Shown: positions 10,464-17,548 of the stretch, in pieces
How the letters are laid out: the number at the start of each line of letters is the position of its first letter
Position numbering within the stretch: the stretch's first letter is position 1
Origin: Austwickia sp.
GTDB taxonomy: Bacteria > Actinomycetota > Actinomycetes > Actinomycetales > Dermatophilaceae
Direction of reading: 5' to 3'
Assembly: GCA_016699675.1 (NCBI GenBank)
Contig: CP064985.1
Coordinates: 3,472,001-3,536,000 of the forward strand
Length of the DNA stretch: 64,000 nt
Notes under the pieces: generated by a model
Told to the model about the DNA's origin: nothing
Databases searched by the model: none
Seen by the model: the letters and a program-made list of their open reading frames with translations, nothing else
Made by a program: the position numbers and the translations under genes

Positions 10464-11561
10464 ATGCGCCGCAGATCACCGACGCCGCCGCCGGCCGACC
10501 GCGTCGCGGCGCTGCTGGGGCGCAGGCCACCGGGTCGCGGCGTAGGGGAGCAGCCCGAGCCGTACGTCGAGTCGGGCGCGGCACGACCCGCCGCGCCGGT
10601 CACGCCGCCGCCGGTCCCGACGCCCAGGGCGGACTCGCGGCGAGGCCTGTCCTCGACACCAGGCCGGAGCCGGATCCGCAGCACGGCTCCTATCCGGCGC
10701 ACGAGCCCGGCTCGAAGCACTGATGAGGGGGACGTCTCGGCGGCCCCGAGGACGGTCGAGCGCCGGCGCCGGAAACGCCTCCTGGCATCGGCGCGCCATC
10801 GCAGCGCTGAGCGGCCGCCGCCGCCGCGGTTGACGCTGCCCGGTCCCTTTCACCAGGTCAGACTGCGTCCGGCGTGGGGTGCCGTGCTGGGGCTGGCGCT
10901 GGTCGGGCTGGCGGTGGTGGCGGTGCTGGCCGTCCGGGCCTGGGGTGCCACGGCCGCGGCGACTCCGACGCCCGTGTCGCCCACCGCGGCGGCCGGCGCT
11001 CGGGCCGGCGCCGGGACCGTCCCAGCGTCGGGGGGTGCGGGTCCCGCGGGGCCCGGCGCGTCGAGCGCCGCCGGGACCGGCACCGGTGGGCCTCGGCCCT
11101 CCGGAACCGTCGTGGTGCACGTCATCGGCCAGGTCAAGTCGCCCGGCGTGGTGCGGCTCGACGCCGGATCGCGGGTGGAGGACGCCGTCCGCGCCGCCGG
11201 CGGGGCCGCCGCGAGTGCCCAGCTCGCAGGGGTCAACCTCGCCAGGGTGGTGGTTGACGGTGAACAGATCGTGGTGCCGGCTCCGGGGGAGCCGCAGGCC
11301 CCGGCGGCAGGCGCTCCGGCAGCGGGGGCGGCGTCCGGGCCCGGCGGAGCGAGCGGCCGCGTCCCCGGTCAGCGCATCGACCTCAACAGCGCCACGGTGG
11401 CGACCCTCGACACCCTGCCGGGGGTGGGGCCGGTCACCGCCCAGAAGATCGTGGACTGGCGGGCGGCGCACGGCCGGTTCAGCTCGGTCGACGAACTCGC
11501 CGAGGTCCCCGGCATCGGGCCGAAGCTGCTGGAGCAACTCGCGCCGCTGGTGCGGGTGTGA
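10464..11561 (+). CDS. comEA: ComEA-type DNA-binding competence protein
   Basis: A 365-residue membrane-anchored ComEA. A basic, disordered N-terminus of about 130 residues precedes one membrane helix (LGLALVGLAVVAVLAV), an Ala/Pro/Gly-rich spacer, an SLBB domain (VVVHVIGQVKSPGVVRL, about residues 213-265) and a C-terminal pair of helix-hairpin-helix motifs (IDLNSATVATLDTLPGVG and AEVPGIGPKLLEQL). ComEA binds incoming double-stranded DNA at the outer face and hands it to ComEC. The N-terminus is longer than in most relatives, so a later start is possible. Its stop overlaps the comEC start (GTGA), indicating translational coupling. Confidence 0.93.
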   Translation: MRRRSPTPPPADRVAALLGRRPPGRGVGEQPEPYVESGAARPAAPVTPPPVPTPRADSRRGLSSTPGRSRIRSTAPIRRTSPARSTDEGDVSAAPRTVERRRRKRLLASARHRSAERPPPPRLTLPGPFHQVRLRPAWGAVLGLALVGLAVVAVLAVRAWGATAAATPTPVSPTAAAGARAGAGTVPASGGAGPAGPGASSAAGTGTGGPRPSGTVVVHVIGQVKSPGVVRLDAGSRVEDAVRAAGGAAASAQLAGVNLARVVVDGEQIVVPAPGEPQAPAAGAPAAGAASGPGGASGRVPGQRIDLNSATVATLDTLPGVGPVTAQKIVDWRAAHGRFSSVDELAEVPGIGPKLLEQLAPLVRV

Positions 11562-14176
11562 CCCACCGCCACGAGGAGCGGAGGAGGGTGCCGCTCGGGT
11601 GGATGGACCCCGGGACGGGCCACGGCACGATCCACGGGACCGGGGCGTACGCAGGGGCGGACCAGACGAACCATGCGAACCAGGAGCGTCGGTCGGGGTC
11701 GGCGTCGGGGTCAGCGTCGCCCTCGCCGGTGGTGGATGCTCGCCTGGCGTTCGCGGCCGGGGTCGGATGGGTCGTTCTCGTGCTGCTCCTGCCGCTGGGG
11801 CCCTGGGCGCTCGCCGCCGGCGCTGTCCTCGCCGCCTGCCTCGGCGGGGTGGCCTGGTGGCGGCGTCGTACCGGTCGTCGCTCCGCCGTCTCGGCCGCCT
11901 GCTGCGCGGTCACCGCGATGCTGCTCGCCGCCGGGTCCGCGCAGGTCGCCTCCCGGGAGGCGGGCGGGGTCGCGGAGCTGGCCCGGCAGCGGGCCGTGGT
12001 GACGCTGAGCGGGCGCATCGCCACGGATCCGCGGGTGCTGCGGGCGGGGCCGGAGCGGCGCGCGGACTCGGTGGTGGTCCGCCTCGACGTCGAGGAGGTG
12101 GTGGGGCGGGGGCGCCGCACCGCGGTGTCGACGCCGATCCTCGTGGTTGCGCCGGGAAGCTGGGCGGAGCGCCGCTGGCACGAGTCCGTGCGGGTGACGG
12201 GCCGGCTGCGGTCGGCGGATCCGGGCGAGGACGTCGTGGCCGTGTTCGCGCCGAGCGGACCCCCGGAGCTGGAGGCCCCGGCTGGGCCCCTGGCGGACGC
12301 CGCGGAACACGTCCGCAGCCGATTCCGCGCAGCAGTCGCGGATCTGCCCCCGGATGCCCAGGGCCTCGTGCCGGGGCTGGTCATCGGGGACACCAGCCTG
12401 GCGCCCCGCCTGCTCCTCGACGACATGAAGGTCACCGGCCTGACGCACGTATCGGCGGTCTCCGGGTCGAATGTGGCCATCGTGCTGTCGGCGGCCCTGG
12501 CCCTCGCGGGGGCGCTCCGGCTGCCGCGGCGGGCCCGCCCGGCCTTCTCGGCGGTGTTGCTGCTCGGGTTCGTGGTCCTCGCGCGCCCCGAGCCCAGTGT
12601 CGTGCGCGCCGCCGTGATGGGCGGGGTGGGCCTCGTGGGGATGCAGAGTTCGCGACGCGGCGCGGGCCTTCCCGCGCTCGGTGCGGCGGTCGTGGTGCTG
12701 CTGGTCGCGGACCCATGGCTGGCCAGGTCGTATGGATTCGCCTTGTCGGTCCTGGCCACGGCCGGGCTGTTGCTGTTGGCCCGGCCGTGGGGGGAGGCGA
12801 TCGCGCGGCGGCTCCCGGCGTACCTGCGTTTTCTCGGCGAGGCGACCGCCATCCCGCTGGCGGCCCAAGTGGTCTGTGCGCCGGTGATCGTGCTGCTGGC
12901 CGGGTCGATCAGCGTGGTCGGCGTGCTCGCGAACCTCTTGGTGGCGCCATTGATCGGGCCGGCGACGATCCTGGGGGTGGGCGCTGCGTTGCTGGGGGCG
13001 GCACACGTGGGGCTCGGCTCGCTGGCGGCGGCGCTCGCGGCGATTCCGGTGCTGGGCGTGGCGGAGGTGGCGCATCGGTGCGCCCGGCTGCCGTACGCCG
13101 TGGTGCCCTGGCCCGGCGGGGTCGGCGGAGCGCTGCTGCTCGCGGGGGTGACGGCCGTGGTCCTGGCCGCGTGGCCCCGCCTGGTGTGGTCGGCGCATCG
13201 GCGACCCGCGGCGGCCCTGGCCGTGGTCGCGCTCGGGGCGGCCTGGCTGGTGCCCACCGGCACGGGCGGATGGCCCGCGCCGACGTGGCGATTCGCCGTG
13301 TGCGACGTGGGGCAGGGCGACGCCCTGGTGCTGCGGACCGGGCCGGACGCCGCCGTCGTGATCGACACGGGGCCGACGCCCGGGGTCATCGCCGGTTGCC
13401 TGGATCGGCTTCGGGTGCGGACCGTGGACGCGCTCATCCTCACGCACCTGCACGACGACCACTCCGGCGGCGTGGAGGGGGTGCTGGGTCACCGGTCGGT
13501 GCGCGAGGTCTTTCTGGCGCCCATCGACGACCCGCCGGAGGACGCGCGCCGGGTCGCGGCGGCACTGGCGGGCCGGGGCCTGACGGCGGAAAGGCTCCGG
13601 GCCGGGGACGCGCTGACCTGGGAGGGGGCCTCGGCGCGCGTGCTGGCCCCGCAGGGCCGCATCGGGGTGGGGTCGGTGCCGAACAACTCGTCGGTGGTGT
13701 TGGACGTGGACGTGGACGGGCTCCGACTGCTCCTCCTGGCGGACGCCGAACGCGAGGAGGCGGCGCAGGTACGGCAGGAGCTCGGCCGTCTCGATGACCG
13801 ACGACCCTTCGACGTGGTGAAGGTGGCGCACCACGGCTCGGCGAACGCCGACCGGGCGCTGCTGGAGAGCGCGGGGGCGAAGGTCTTCGCAATCTCGGTC
13901 GGCGCCGACAACGACTACGGTCATCCGGCGCCGTCGCTGCTGGGCATCCTCGCGGGCACCGGGGCGCCGGTGTACCGGACCGATCGCGACGGCGACCTGC
14001 TCTTCTGCCAGGTGGGAGGGGGCCTGGCGGTGGCCCGGTCGAAGCGCACCGGCAGGCGAGGGGACCGGCGTGCCGGGTGCGGCGCCGACTGCGGCGTCGG
14101 CCGTGGCGCCGACTGCGGCGCCGACTGCGGCGCCGACTGCGGCGCCGGCCGTGGCGTCGGCCGTGGCGCCGACTGA
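11558..14176 (+). CDS. comEC: ComEC/Rec2 competence DNA channel with Cys-rich repeat tail
   Basis: An 872-residue polytopic protein: N-terminal helices and OB-like ComEC_N segment, the competence-domain helix bundle (GLTHVSAVSGSNVAIVL near residue 295), then a metallo-beta-lactamase domain with the metal motif LTHLHDDHSGG (HxHxDH at residues 630-635) and VKVAHHGS. It forms the channel for single-stranded DNA entry; the C-terminal domain is predicted to degrade the other strand. The last 33 residues are unusual, built of GADCGADCG and GRGVGRG repeats with six cysteines and absent from typical ComEC. The GTG start overlaps the comEA stop by four nt. Confidence 0.94.
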   Translation: MTHRHEERRRVPLGWMDPGTGHGTIHGTGAYAGADQTNHANQERRSGSASGSASPSPVVDARLAFAAGVGWVVLVLLLPLGPWALAAGAVLAACLGGVAWWRRRTGRRSAVSAACCAVTAMLLAAGSAQVASREAGGVAELARQRAVVTLSGRIATDPRVLRAGPERRADSVVVRLDVEEVVGRGRRTAVSTPILVVAPGSWAERRWHESVRVTGRLRSADPGEDVVAVFAPSGPPELEAPAGPLADAAEHVRSRFRAAVADLPPDAQGLVPGLVIGDTSLAPRLLLDDMKVTGLTHVSAVSGSNVAIVLSAALALAGALRLPRRARPAFSAVLLLGFVVLARPEPSVVRAAVMGGVGLVGMQSSRRGAGLPALGAAVVVLLVADPWLARSYGFALSVLATAGLLLLARPWGEAIARRLPAYLRFLGEATAIPLAAQVVCAPVIVLLAGSISVVGVLANLLVAPLIGPATILGVGAALLGAAHVGLGSLAAALAAIPVLGVAEVAHRCARLPYAVVPWPGGVGGALLLAGVTAVVLAAWPRLVWSAHRRPAAALAVVALGAAWLVPTGTGGWPAPTWRFAVCDVGQGDALVLRTGPDAAVVIDTGPTPGVIAGCLDRLRVRTVDALILTHLHDDHSGGVEGVLGHRSVREVFLAPIDDPPEDARRVAAALAGRGLTAERLRAGDALTWEGASARVLAPQGRIGVGSVPNNSSVVLDVDVDGLRLLLLADAEREEAAQVRQELGRLDDRRPFDVVKVAHHGSANADRALLESAGAKVFAISVGADNDYGHPAPSLLGILAGTGAPVYRTDRDGDLLFCQVGGGLAVARSKRTGRRGDRRAGCGADCGVGRGADCGADCGADCGAGRGVGRGAD
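14078..14176 (+). repeat. 12-bp tandem repeat inside the comEC 3' end
   Basis: Units of GGCGCCGACTGC encode Gly-Ala-Asp-Cys; related units GGCGTCGGCCGT encode Gly-Val-Gly-Arg. Five GADC/GAD units in mixed order run to the stop codon. Unit length is a multiple of three, so copy-number change would lengthen or shorten the tail without breaking the frame. Confidence 0.85.
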
Positions 14177-14210
14177 CTGCGGGGGGAGCGTTGGCTTGCT
14201 GGGTTGCCGG

Positions 14211-15143
14211 TCAGGCGGGCGCAGGCTCGCGGCTCATGAGATGCCTGGCGCTCTCGAGGAGCGCCTGCATCGTGGCCTCGACGGCGGGCACGCGGCGCAG
14301 GTCCGGGGTGGTGACGGCGAGGACCGTACGCCGGGAGGGCGGGTCGATCGGCAGGATCGTGACGCCGGGGTTGGACGCGCTGCTGAGGATGAGGTCCGGG
14401 ACCAGTGCGACGCCGAGCCCGGCCGCGACGAAGCCCAGGACCGCGACGTAGTCCTCGGTTTCGAACCCGACGCGCGGGGAGAAGCCGGCGTTGTCGCAGA
14501 CCTGGACCAGGTGTCCGCGACATCGGGGACAGCCGGCGATCCAGGGATCCTCGGCGAGGTCGGCGATGTGCGCGACGTCCTGCGCCGCCAGGGGATGATC
14601 ACGCGGAACGACGAGGCGCACTTCGTCGTCGAGGAGCCGTTCGACGACGAAGAGGTCAAGGTCTTCCTCGCCGCGTCCCAGGTCCGTGCCCTCATAGGTG
14701 AACGCGACGGCGAGGTCGCAGTCTCCGGCGCGCAGCGCGGCCAGCGATTCGGGGGGTTCGGCCTCGGCGAACCGCACACACACTTGCGGGTAGCGCTCCC
14801 GGACCAGGGCGAGCGCACGGGGCACGAGCGTGGCCGAGCCCGACGGGAACGCCATGAGGCGCACCCGACCGGCGCGCAGGCCGGCGATGGCCGCCACCTC
14901 TTCCTCCGCGGACTCCAGGGCGGCGAGCACGCCGATGGCGTGTCGCGCGAGCACCTCGCCGGCTTCGGTGAGCCGGACGCTGCGGCCGACTCGCTCCACC
15001 AGGATGGTGCCGGTGCGCTGTTCCAGCCGCCGCACCATCTGGGAGATGGCGGGCTGGGAGTAGCCGAGTGAGGCCGCGGCCGCGGTGAAACTGCCCTCGT
15101 CGGCGATGGCCTTCATCACCCGTAATCCGGCGGCGTCAATCAT
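14211..15143 (-). CDS. LysR family transcriptional regulator
   Basis: A 310-residue LysR-type regulator. The N-terminal winged helix-turn-helix (residues 1-60) reads GSFTAAAASLGYSQPAISQMVRRLEQRTG, followed by the linker helix and a periplasmic-binding-like effector domain. The ATG at 15143 is chosen because it places the helix-turn-helix at the usual distance from the N-terminus; the longer frame to 15281 adds 46 residues unlike the family. An ATAAC-N5-GTTAT site lies directly upstream and probably serves autoregulation. It faces comEC tail to tail and lies downstream of lexA on the same strand with a 150-nt gap, so its target is not evident. Confidence 0.92.
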   Translation of the reverse strand: MIDAAGLRVMKAIADEGSFTAAAASLGYSQPAISQMVRRLEQRTGTILVERVGRSVRLTEAGEVLARHAIGVLAALESAEEEVAAIAGLRAGRVRLMAFPSGSATLVPRALALVRERYPQVCVRFAEAEPPESLAALRAGDCDLAVAFTYEGTDLGRGEEDLDLFVVERLLDDEVRLVVPRDHPLAAQDVAHIADLAEDPWIAGCPRCRGHLVQVCDNAGFSPRVGFETEDYVAVLGFVAAGLGVALVPDLILSSASNPGVTILPIDPPSRRTVLAVTTPDLRRVPAVEATMQALLESARHLMSREPAPA

Positions 15144-15152
15144 GAAAAGAGC

Positions 15153-15167
15153 ATAACTGTTCGTTAT
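15153..15167. promoter_or_regulatory. LysR-type T-N11-A operator
   Basis: ATAAC-N5-GTTAT, a perfect 5-bp inverted repeat with the T-N11-A core of LysR boxes, 10 nt upstream of the LysR ATG. Likely an autoregulatory site. Confidence 0.65.
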
Positions 15168-15293
15168 CCCGACGGGATGCTGAATCGGCGCTCGCGCTTC
15201 ACCAGCGGCGGCTGGCGGGTCCAGACCAGCCAGCTGGCGCCGAGCCGCGACGTGAGCCGGAAAGCGACACCGAACCGGCATGGCCGGTGGTCC

Positions 15294-16010
15294 TCAGATC
15301 CGGCGCAGCACGGCGGTAACTCGGCCAAGAATGACGGCTTGGTCGGCGAGGATGGGGGAGTACGCCTCGTTGTGTGGCAAGAGCCAGACGTGGCCGTCGT
15401 TGCGCCGGAACGTCTTGACCGTCGCCTCGCCATCGATCATTGCGGCGACGATCTCACCGTTCTCCGCGGAGGGTTGCTGGCGGACGACGACCCAGTCCCC
15501 GTCGCAGATGGCGGCGTCGATCATCGAATCGCCCGCGACCTGCAGGAGGAACAGCTCACCCTCGCCCACGATCTGCCGGGGGAGCGGAAAGATGTCCTCG
15601 ACCGCCTGCTCGGCGGTGATGGGGGCGCCGGCGGCGATGCGACCCAGCAGCGGGACGTAGGACGGCGTCGGCTGTAGGTCCCGCATGCCCATCTGGTCGT
15701 ACCGAGGGCGCGCCGGGCGGGCTGCGCGGGTATGACCGCTGCTGCGCGGCGCGCCCGGCCCCGTGCTCACGATCTCGATGGCCCGCGGCCGATTGGGGTC
15801 GCGGCGAAGGTAGCCCTTGCGCTCGAGCGCGGCCAACTGATGGGCCACGCTGCTCGGGCTCGTCAGACCCACGGAGTCACCGATCTCGCGCAGGCTCGGC
15901 GGATAGCCGCGTCGGTCCACGGCGTGGCGGATCACGTCCAGGATGCGCTTCTGGCGCTGCGTGAGGCCGACGCCGGGGTCGCGTTCGGGGAGCTTGTGGA
16001 TCTTCGCCAT
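15294..16010 (-). CDS. lexA: LexA repressor
   Basis: A 238-residue LexA, the SOS repressor that self-cleaves when RecA filaments form. The N-terminal winged helix-turn-helix covers residues 15-80 (LTQRQKRILDVI ... YPPSLREIGDSVGL ... LERKGYL). The cleavage bond is Ala127-Gly128 in GRIAAGAP, and the Ser/Lys dyad is Ser162 in GDSMID and Lys199 in GEATVK. The ATG at 16010 has AAGGAGAACGCG just upstream. A near-consensus SOS box lies 116 nt upstream in the region shared with the divergent LysM gene, giving autoregulation. Confidence 0.97.
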   Translation of the reverse strand: MAKIHKLPERDPGVGLTQRQKRILDVIRHAVDRRGYPPSLREIGDSVGLTSPSSVAHQLAALERKGYLRRDPNRPRAIEIVSTGPGAPRSSGHTRAARPARPRYDQMGMRDLQPTPSYVPLLGRIAAGAPITAEQAVEDIFPLPRQIVGEGELFLLQVAGDSMIDAAICDGDWVVVRQQPSAENGEIVAAMIDGEATVKTFRRNDGHVWLLPHNEAYSPILADQAVILGRVTAVLRRI

Positions 16011-16125
16011 CGCGTTCTCCTTGACATCATCGCTGGTCAGAGGGTTGTCAGTGACGGCTGCTTCAGTGGTCTACGTCGCGGACCGCCCGTCGAGAACAGC
16101 ATAAGACATCCGTTCGATGGTTGGC

Positions 16126-16141
16126 TCGACAACGCGTTCGA
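16126..16141. promoter_or_regulatory. SOS box (LexA operator)
   Basis: TCGACAACGCGTTCGA matches the actinobacterial LexA consensus TCGAAC(A/G)NNNGTTCGA at 11 of 13 defined positions. It lies in the lexA/LysM divergent promoter region, as expected for autoregulation and joint induction. GTTCGA half-sites also occur at 16112 and 16179. Confidence 0.82.
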
Positions 16142-16233
16142 TGTGTGGTGATAATCGCATCACATCAGCTAGCAAGACTGTTCGACCCCGCCCGGCGTGT
16201 CGCCGGGGCTCGGCACGTGGAGAGGTGAAGACG

Positions 16234-16629
16234 ATGAGCATTGCCGTTGACTGGCGTCAACCCAGGACTCCCGCGCAGCCGCACCGGAGGAAGCACCTCG
16301 CCCTGGTGCCGCCGCTTGTCGAGGTGCCCGAGCCGCCGCGGCCGCGGTCGGGCCTCACCCAGCGCGGGCGATTGGTCCGCACCCTACTCGTGTTCACGCT
16401 GCTCATGATCGGTCTGCTGCACCTGGTCGATGGGGCACCGCCGCCGGCCGATCTCAGCGTCGACCATGTGGCCACCGTCCGCAGCGGGCAAACCCTCACG
16501 CAGATCGCCGCCCAGGAGCTGCCCGCGCTCAGTGTCGAGGAGGGGGTCCGGCGCATCCGGATCGTCAACGCGCTGCAGGCGACGGGCCTGTATCCGGGCC
16601 AGACCCTGCAGATTCCCGTCAACCGGTGA
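16234..16629 (+). CDS. LysM membrane protein divergent from lexA, SOS cell-division inhibitor-like
   Basis: A 131-residue protein: a cytoplasmic basic/Pro-rich N-terminus, one membrane helix (TLLVFTLLMIGLLHLVDGA, about residues 50-68) and an extracytoplasmic LysM domain (VATVRSGQTLTQIAAQEL ... GLYPGQTLQIPV) that should bind peptidoglycan. Position and design match genes beside lexA such as Bacillus yneA, Corynebacterium divS and mycobacterial chiZ, which delay division during SOS. No hydrolase domain is seen, so binding or inhibition is more likely than cleavage. The ATG at 16234 has GGAGAGGTGAAGACG upstream. It shares the SOS box at 16126 with lexA. Confidence 0.85.
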   Translation: MSIAVDWRQPRTPAQPHRRKHLALVPPLVEVPEPPRPRSGLTQRGRLVRTLLVFTLLMIGLLHLVDGAPPPADLSVDHVATVRSGQTLTQIAAQELPALSVEEGVRRIRIVNALQATGLYPGQTLQIPVNR

Positions 16630-16809
16630 CGGCGCGGATGCGTCCATGCGAGCGTCCGGATGGTGGCCGCGACCAGACGACTCCCGCCCATCATCCGGCG
16701 TGTCACCGCTGCTGACCTGCACCGCAACGGCTTTAGCTGCTGTCGTGCCCCCGGCGACGCCCCGGCTGTGGCGGTGGCTTGATCCTGGGCCCTTAGAGAC
16801 TTACGATCC

Positions 16810-16906
16810 CTACATCTAGTGGTTACAACGATGTAAGTCATCCACATGTAGTCCCCAGGCGTGCGGCAGTTCTCCACAGCCCGTGCACACCTTGTTCCAC
16901 ATGTTG
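16810..16906. promoter_or_regulatory. three NrdR-like boxes upstream of nrdR-nrdJ
   Basis: Three 10-bp cores resemble the NrdR box core (C-w-A-t-A-T-a-T-w-G): CTACATCTAG 16810-16819, CCACATGTAG 16842-16851 and CCACATGTTG 16897-16906. Spacings are 32 and 55 bp, close to three and five helical turns. Their place before nrdR fits autoregulation. The rest of the 365-nt gap (16630-16809) shows nothing I can name. Confidence 0.65.
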
Positions 16907-16994
16907 TCCCAAGCCCCGGCCGGACGGATGGCTCGGCCAGCGGCCGGCCACCAGGGGAGTGGATGGATCGCCCGGCGCAGCGGAAGGAGGGGGA

Positions 16995-17456
16995 ATGCAC
17001 TGTCCGTTCTGCCGGCACACCGACAGCCGAGTCATCGACAGCCGGACCGCCGATGACGGCCTAGCCATCCGACGCCGGCGGCAATGCCCTCTGTGCGAGC
17101 GGCGATTCACCACCATCGAGACCGCGAGCCTCAGCGTGCTGAAGCGCTCGGGGGTCAGCGAACCGTTCAGCCGCGACAAGATCGTCGTCGGCCTGCGGAA
17201 GGCCTGCCAGGGCCGCCCCGTGACCGACGACGACCTGGCTCGGCTGGCCCAACGGGTGGAGGAGACGGTCCGGTCCAGCGGACACGCCCAGATCGACGCC
17301 CACGAGGTCGGGCTCGCGATCCTGGCCCCGCTCCGGGAGCTGGATGAGGTCGCCTACCTGCGGTTCGCCTCCGTCTACCAGGGCTTCGATTCCCTGGCGG
17401 ACTTCGAGGCCGCCATCGCCCTGCTCCGCGCGGAGCGGGCCTTGACGGGGCCCTAA
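16995..17456 (+). CDS. nrdR: transcriptional repressor NrdR
   Basis: A 153-residue NrdR, the ATP/dATP-sensing repressor of ribonucleotide reductase genes. The N-terminal zinc ribbon has Cys3, Cys6, Cys31 and Cys34 (MHCPFC and RQCPLC) followed by RRFTTIE; an ATP-cone domain covers residues 46-136 (VLKRSGVSEPFSRDKIVVGL...). The ATG at 16995 is supported by GGAAGGAGGGGGA just upstream and by the universal MHCPFC start. It lies 92 nt before nrdJ with no terminator between, so they are probably co-transcribed, as in other actinobacteria. Confidence 0.97.
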   Translation: MHCPFCRHTDSRVIDSRTADDGLAIRRRRQCPLCERRFTTIETASLSVLKRSGVSEPFSRDKIVVGLRKACQGRPVTDDDLARLAQRVEETVRSSGHAQIDAHEVGLAILAPLRELDEVAYLRFASVYQGFDSLADFEAAIALLRAERALTGP

Positions 17457-17548
17457 CCCCGGCTCACTCGCGCCATCATCCCAGGTCAGGGTTGTCAGAC
17501 CCGGCCGCCACAGTTGTCGACGTACGACACCGGACGGAAGGAACCAGC

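Noticed and set aside
14078..14176. CRISPR-like array
   Set aside because: Units are 12 bp with no spacers and are in frame with comEC; there are no cas genes.
16630..16990. Cobalamin riboswitch before nrdR-nrdJ
   Set aside because: I could not find the B12-box core; the visible signals fit NrdR boxes instead.
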